Assembly: GCA_023078555.1 (NCBI GenBank)
Contig: CM041198.1
Span: 6,734,924 to 6,798,923, forward strand
DNA length: 64,000 bases
Origin: Ulva prolifera
Lineage: Eukaryota; Chlorophyta; Ulvophyceae; Ulvales; Ulvaceae
Direction of reading: 5' to 3'
Translations under genes and position numbers: made by a program
Notes under the pieces: model-generated
The model's database searches: none
What the model was told of the DNA's origin: nothing
Seen by the model: the letters and a program-made list of their open reading frames with translations, nothing else
Part shown: piece after piece, positions 59,759 through 64,000 of the stretch
Layout: each line of letters begins with the position of its first letter
Position numbering within the stretch: position 1 is the first letter of the stretch

Positions 59759-62250
59759 TCATGGCAGCTGTGCCACCAGCGGCAGCAGCAGATGGCTGCC
59801 CGCGAGCGCGTGCTTCACGTCGTCCGTGCCGACCTTCAGCTTCACCAGCGTGTCCTTCGCAAACTGCTCGCGCCGGCCGCGGCCGCGGCCCTTCGCTGCC
59901 GTCACCTCGAGCAGCCCCGACTCGCACAGCAGGCCGACGAGCATCTCGAGGCCTGGCCAGTCGACGACCGCGATGCCGGCCTCCTTGCCGGACCCCGTGT
60001 ACTTACGGTACACCTCCTCCATGCTCATCGCCGCCTTGCCACGGGCGCCCTTGCCGCCCAGCGCAGGCGGCGCCGCCGCCGTCGGCGTCATGCCCGGCAC
60101 GTCGTCGACCATCGGGAAGCTCTTGAACACCGGCTTGGACGCGGGCCGCGGCGTCGCGAGGCCAAAGCCCGTGCCGACCGGCGTCTGCAACTGGTTGAGC
60201 AGAGAGTGCAGGTTGCCCTGGCGCGACGCGCCCAGCGGCGGCGTGCGGAGCGACGCGGCGCTGCGCGCCGTGGACAACGCCGGGCGGGCGGCAACAGGGG
60301 TCGGCGTGACCGCGCTGCACGACGTCGCCGTCGCACTCATGCTGGGAGTCATGCTGGGTGCAGCGGACGCGCCGGCGGCGCTGCCGCGCGCGATCGCGAG
60401 CGTGCAGACGAGCAGCTGCTGCTGCACCGGGAGCGCCTGTATGAGCTTCACGTGGCCCTGCGCCTCGGCGCCGCCACCGGTTCTGCACGCTGCGAGCGCA
60501 GCCGCAACCTGGCTGACGGTGATGAGGCTGCGGGCGGCGGCGCCGCCGGGGCTGGCGGCCCCCGGGGCCGACGGCGACGCGAGGACGGCAGCGGCGGCGC
60601 GGGCGGCGGCGGCGCGCGCAGAGGAGCACACGGCGATGGCGGAGCGCATGTCGCCAGAGACTGCCGAGACGCGCCGGGCGACGAGCTCCAGGGCCTTTGT
60701 CTCAAATGTGTTGGGAAAATGGGCCTGAACAAAAGCAGAAAGGTGACTCCCCTCGGACAGGTATCTCACGTCCTCTGTGACTGTGTGTCCCTGGTAGCAG
60801 TGTGCCGATGACAGAGATATACACGAGACACGCAAGATTTTGCTCCTCTGCTAACTGACAGGCTAGCTTGGAAAGTCGTGACGGTCAGAAGCAACAAAGC
60901 GGGTGCGGGTGATGTGACGTGGCCACATCGTCGCATGACAGGAGGCGTTCTATGTGCAGCTATGGTCAGCTGAAGGCGTTGAATCCACACCTGGAGCAGC
61001 TGCAGAAGCTGCCTGGCGGTGTATGAGTGGAATGAGATGATGGCGGGGGTGGTGGTAGCATTTCCACTCGTGCTTCCCACGGGCTGCAGGACTCTGTGGG
61101 CGAGGTCTAAGCGGTTTGCGATGCCGATGACCACGAGGCGGGACGAGGCGGCCGCTGTCAAGCCGAAGATCTTCTGCACTGCCTCTTCAGTTGTTTTGCA
61201 GGCCTGGTCAAGTTCGTCGAGGATGAGGACGGTCATTCTCTGCATGTTGCACGGAGTTTCTGACACCTGCTGTTCAAGGAAGCTGCGCTGACTCTTGACA
61301 GACAGCTTCATCTGCGGAATCGGTTGGATGCACATTCATGGAGACCGGGACGTCGATGCAGGTGATGTCCGCTAGGTTGGCAGTGCTTAGAGCAGTCAGT
61401 GGTGTGCACACATGATCCATGCAGTACTGATAGTGGTTCCTTGCCAACAGCCTGACTTGGTTGTTGACTCTGATTCAAATTCAAATTTACAATGACCAGC
61501 TTTGGGTGATGTTAAGCCTACTTCGTACAGATCGGACACAAGCACGGCGCACTTGAGAGAGTGCTTACCTTCCTGGATTTTGTGGACTTCTTGGATCCAT
61601 TAACAAAATTTCTCATCTCAGTGATTGCCTCTGTGTTGGTACGAGCCGAGGGCAGTTTGCAAGCATCGCCTGGTACGATTGGAAGAGACTCAGACCCTGC
61701 AGATCAAAGAATTGTCAAGTAATCCTCGATGCGGTTCACACGAACACTTCGTGCGTTCGATTTTGCAGTTCGAGCACTCACCTGTGCTGGTGAACGTGGC
61801 CATGACCGCGTGAGCCTCCCGCAAGCCCGCTAAACAAACACGGGGCAAGGATGAACTTGCATCTTGACAGTTTACTATACTGCATGCTGGGAGGGGCTGT
61901 CCTAGGTCATGCTCCACCAGAGCTGAGACAACTGTGCGAACAGTGTGCGTCTTCCCAGTCCCCGGTTGTCCTGGGATGTAAATTGCTGCTCCTTGTTCAT
62001 GACTAACACATTGGCAGAGCAATTCTTTGAGCTTCGCAGTCTCCTGCTGGCGGCAGAGGACTGTAGATCCCTCGCCCACAGGGCGCTTCGCGTGAGGGGC
62101 TGGCTGCCTTGTCGCCTTCTGATGAGCATTCGGTGGCACGTTTTCATCTGAAGCTTGCTTTTTAGGTGGCTGGATGAAGTCTCCATCTTCCAAACAGGCT
62201 TGCCGCTGTCGCTTGCGCGACGTGCGTTGAGCGCTTTTCCGCGGAGACAT
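59759..62250 (-). CDS. CDC6: CDC6 replication-licensing AAA+ ATPase
   Basis: Four exons, 61782-62250, 61569-61696, 60991-61311 and 59759-60724, in exact phase, encoding 627 residues. The N-terminus MSPRKSAQRTSRKRQRQ has a CDK-type SPRK site and basic nuclear signals. Walker A is IPGQPGTGKT (exon 1), Walker B VLILDELDQ and sensor 1 VVIGIANRLDL (exon 3), sensor 2 VSAVSGDMR (exon 4). Exon 4 also has the winged-helix C-terminus (GLEMLVGLLCESGLLEVTAA) after an Ala/Pro/Ser-rich linker. CDC6 binds ORC at origins and loads MCM2-7 with CDT1; CDK phosphorylation normally limits it to one licensing per cycle. The start is the first ATG before the basic N-terminus. It is head to head with the EFHB gene, 475 bp between starts. 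Confidence 0.94.
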
Positions 62251-62725
62251 ACTGCAGACGACTTCAGGCCTGGAAAGAAGTCACAGACATAATAGACTCT
62301 AGTATGTTGGCTTTGAATGATGTGGGCGTCGTCCTGTGGCAGCCTCTACGGCCGTTGTCAAACGCACAGTGCCCATGCCGAGGTGCCAAATACCTCGTCA
62401 GGCCCGATGATGACTGCGTCGGCCTTGCGAAAGACACTGCGCTAAACCATCTATTTCCTATGCTTGTCGCAGACGGCACAGCTCGGTTGCTCGCATGCTC
62501 CAGATCGTAAACTCGTTCAAAATGGAGCCGCGGTCTTGTGCCCCCTTGGACACCAGCAGGACCAGGCCGGGAAGACGCACAATTTCACAAACAGGTGCTG
62601 TGCAGAGCTCAAGTGCAAGTTGATAAAGCAGCAGGCATCACACACCAAAGTGCAGGAAACACGGGCAATACGGTGATGTCCTTCCTGGCCCGAGCGAGTT
62701 CGAGACAGGCCATTGCACGGAGGCT
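62251..62725. promoter_or_regulatory. Candidate bidirectional promoter between CDC6 and EFHB
   Basis: Only 475 bp separate the divergent start codons. A plus frame at 62304-62510 (CPCRGAKYLVRPDDDC) could instead be a 5' EFHB exon. No TATA box or E2F-like site was clear to me. Confidence 0.4.
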
Positions 62726-64000
62726 ATGACTGGACCACCGGTAGGCACAGTGCCGCGCAAGTATAAGGAATACGATTCGAGTCACATACCTGCAGCTGGA
62801 GCTACCTTTGCTGCAAATGATTCGGCCTCGACGTGTTTGACATGGTCCGCCCGGCCACAGACGCCAAGCGGGATCGCAAAATACCGACAGAGCAGACTGC
62901 ATGAGCCTGGGAAAATATACAAACACTTTGGAGCGGAGGGCGATCCTGTGGATAGGACAAAAGTGTATGGTAGAGTGCGGCTCACACCTGGTTGTGCCAT
63001 GCTGTACACCTGTGCATGCCATGCTTGCACAGAAATCTCCACACTTCAATACGAGAGTAGGCCTGCAACAAGGAGGAGACCTTGGAGAAGGTCTTCAAAA
63101 CCTATCCAGAGAGCGACATGATGCGATGGACTTTGGATCGATCCGAAGATGTGTATTACTCCAACACAAGAGAACCTCTTGGCAAGTCGTGGCGTCGAGG
63201 GCACTCCATCCCGTCACACCTGGGCACTGAAGTTCCGTTCGGTCAAAGGATAAACGCAAAGCAGAACAGCGCCATCAGCCTTGCCCGCGGCGCCATTGCA
63301 CCTGTAGACCATGAGTACGAGGTGTGGTCCGCGAGGCCTGCACGTCCGTGCAGCACCTGCAGCAACACAGAATCAGCCTGCATCTCTGAGATTGTCCGAA
63401 TACCCAGCAATGATCGTGCTTCCGAAACATCTCTGCTTCAGTATGTGATGTTGGAGTCCTCATGACTGAGAGTGTCGCGCTTTTCAGTATCATCTTGAAC
63501 TTACTGGCCTGAGCTCTGGGATAGACTCAGGCCCAGCAGAACTTTGCCTGCATGCCAAGCAACGGGTGGATCGACTGCAGATGAATTTTGCCTGCTGAGC
63601 TCGTGCCTCACTGCTACGGTCGAGGACACGCAGTTGAAACAGCACAGCAAATCCACGTTCATGCTCGTTCACCATGCCTGCCAGAACTCCTCCCTCGTTA
63701 CAGGCCGGATCGGTGGCATTGCACAGCCACTGCCGCTCAATGCAGCCGCCTGGATCCCCACGTCCTTCGCAAACAGCCCATCCCTGCCGGCCAATACATG
63801 CAATCGCAGAGCCAGCGACCAGCCTGCGCATCATACCGGCATTCGGACGCCATGCTACACCTGTAGCCATGCACTGCAGGACAGCGACGAGCCCGGCACA
63901 GCAGCACACGCACTCTACGTCCGCACGCACGGCGCCTTTGCCCCCGGCGAGCAGCGCCGCCGCCCGTACGACTGGGCCGCGGTGGGGGTTGACCCCGCCG
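62726..64000 (+). CDS. EFHB: EFHB/CFAP21 ciliary protein, 5' part, truncated by window end
   Basis: Three phase-0 exons are visible, 62726-62962, 63061-63321 and 63880 to the window end; the gene continues beyond. Exon 1 has TPSGIAKYRQSRLHEPGKIY and HFGAEGDP, matching the EFHB TPAIITKYRNS..P..GK.Y.H.G block. Exon 2 has DVYYSNTREPLGKS (EFHB IYFSHKRAPLGKS) and an FG block. Exon 3 has HALYVRTHGAFAPGEQRRRP, matching HELYVVSHNDY.AGE. EFHB/FAP21 is a microtubule inner protein of ciliary doublets, with EF-hands in the C-terminal half that is not in this window. The ATG at 62726 is the first in frame, but earlier exons may exist. The donors GTGTAT and GTGTGG are both of the GTGTRN kind. Confidence 0.85.

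Overview
The window is nuclear DNA of a photosynthetic, flagellate eukaryote, most likely a green alga. Its genes are split by many spliceosomal introns. Exons are GC-rich and often Ala/Gly/Arg-rich. Donor sites are mostly GTGCGT, GTGCGC or GTGAGC, and acceptors are typically TGCAG. An ABA4-type carotenoid gene, a plant-type LETM1-like gene and a plant-type SCAPER point to the green lineage. SSNA1/DIP13 and EFHB/CFAP21 homologues point to a cell with basal bodies and motile cilia. No bacterial operon, CRISPR array, rRNA or convincing tRNA was seen.

Layout. 0-5 kb: a DUF952 protein and a MUL1/SP1-type membrane RING E3 ligase. 5-6 kb: SSNA1/DIP13 on the minus strand. 9-12.6 kb: a five-exon multi-pass membrane protein of unknown family. 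13.6-16.1 kb: an ataxin-3 homologue (Josephin, three UIMs, UBX). 17-23.6 kb: a LETM1-like protein on the minus strand. 25.9-27.6 kb: an OTU cysteine protease. 27.6-34 kb: repeat-rich and gene-poor. 34-34.7 kb: a secreted I29 (papain propeptide) module without a protease domain. 36-38.6 kb: AATF/Bfr2 on the minus strand. 39.8-40.3 kb: an unidentified gene. 41.5-47.2 kb: SCAPER. 48.2-55.2 kb: MUS81 on the minus strand. 57.1-57.8 kb: an ABA4-like gene on the minus strand. 59.8-62.3 kb: CDC6 on the minus strand. 62.7 kb to the end: the 5' part of EFHB/CFAP21.

Exon joins were worked out by hand. For most multi-exon genes the reading phase closes exactly across every junction, which strongly supports the models. 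First exons are the least certain parts. Three genes act in ubiquitin signalling (E3 ligase, ataxin-3 and OTU proteases), three in genome or cell-cycle maintenance (MUS81, CDC6, SCAPER) and two in cilia (SSNA1, EFHB). They do not form an operon. CDC6 and EFHB are head to head and may share a promoter.

The most unusual content is MUS81. Roughly 960 extra residues sit between its winged helix and its nuclease domain. They carry two SUMO-interaction-like motifs and a cluster of twelve SQ dipeptides, which suggests regulation by SUMO and by ATM/ATR-type kinases. A second pattern is long C tracts, read on the coding strand, directly downstream of several 5' splice sites. Two of these introns appear to be GC-AG introns with the same GCACGC donor.
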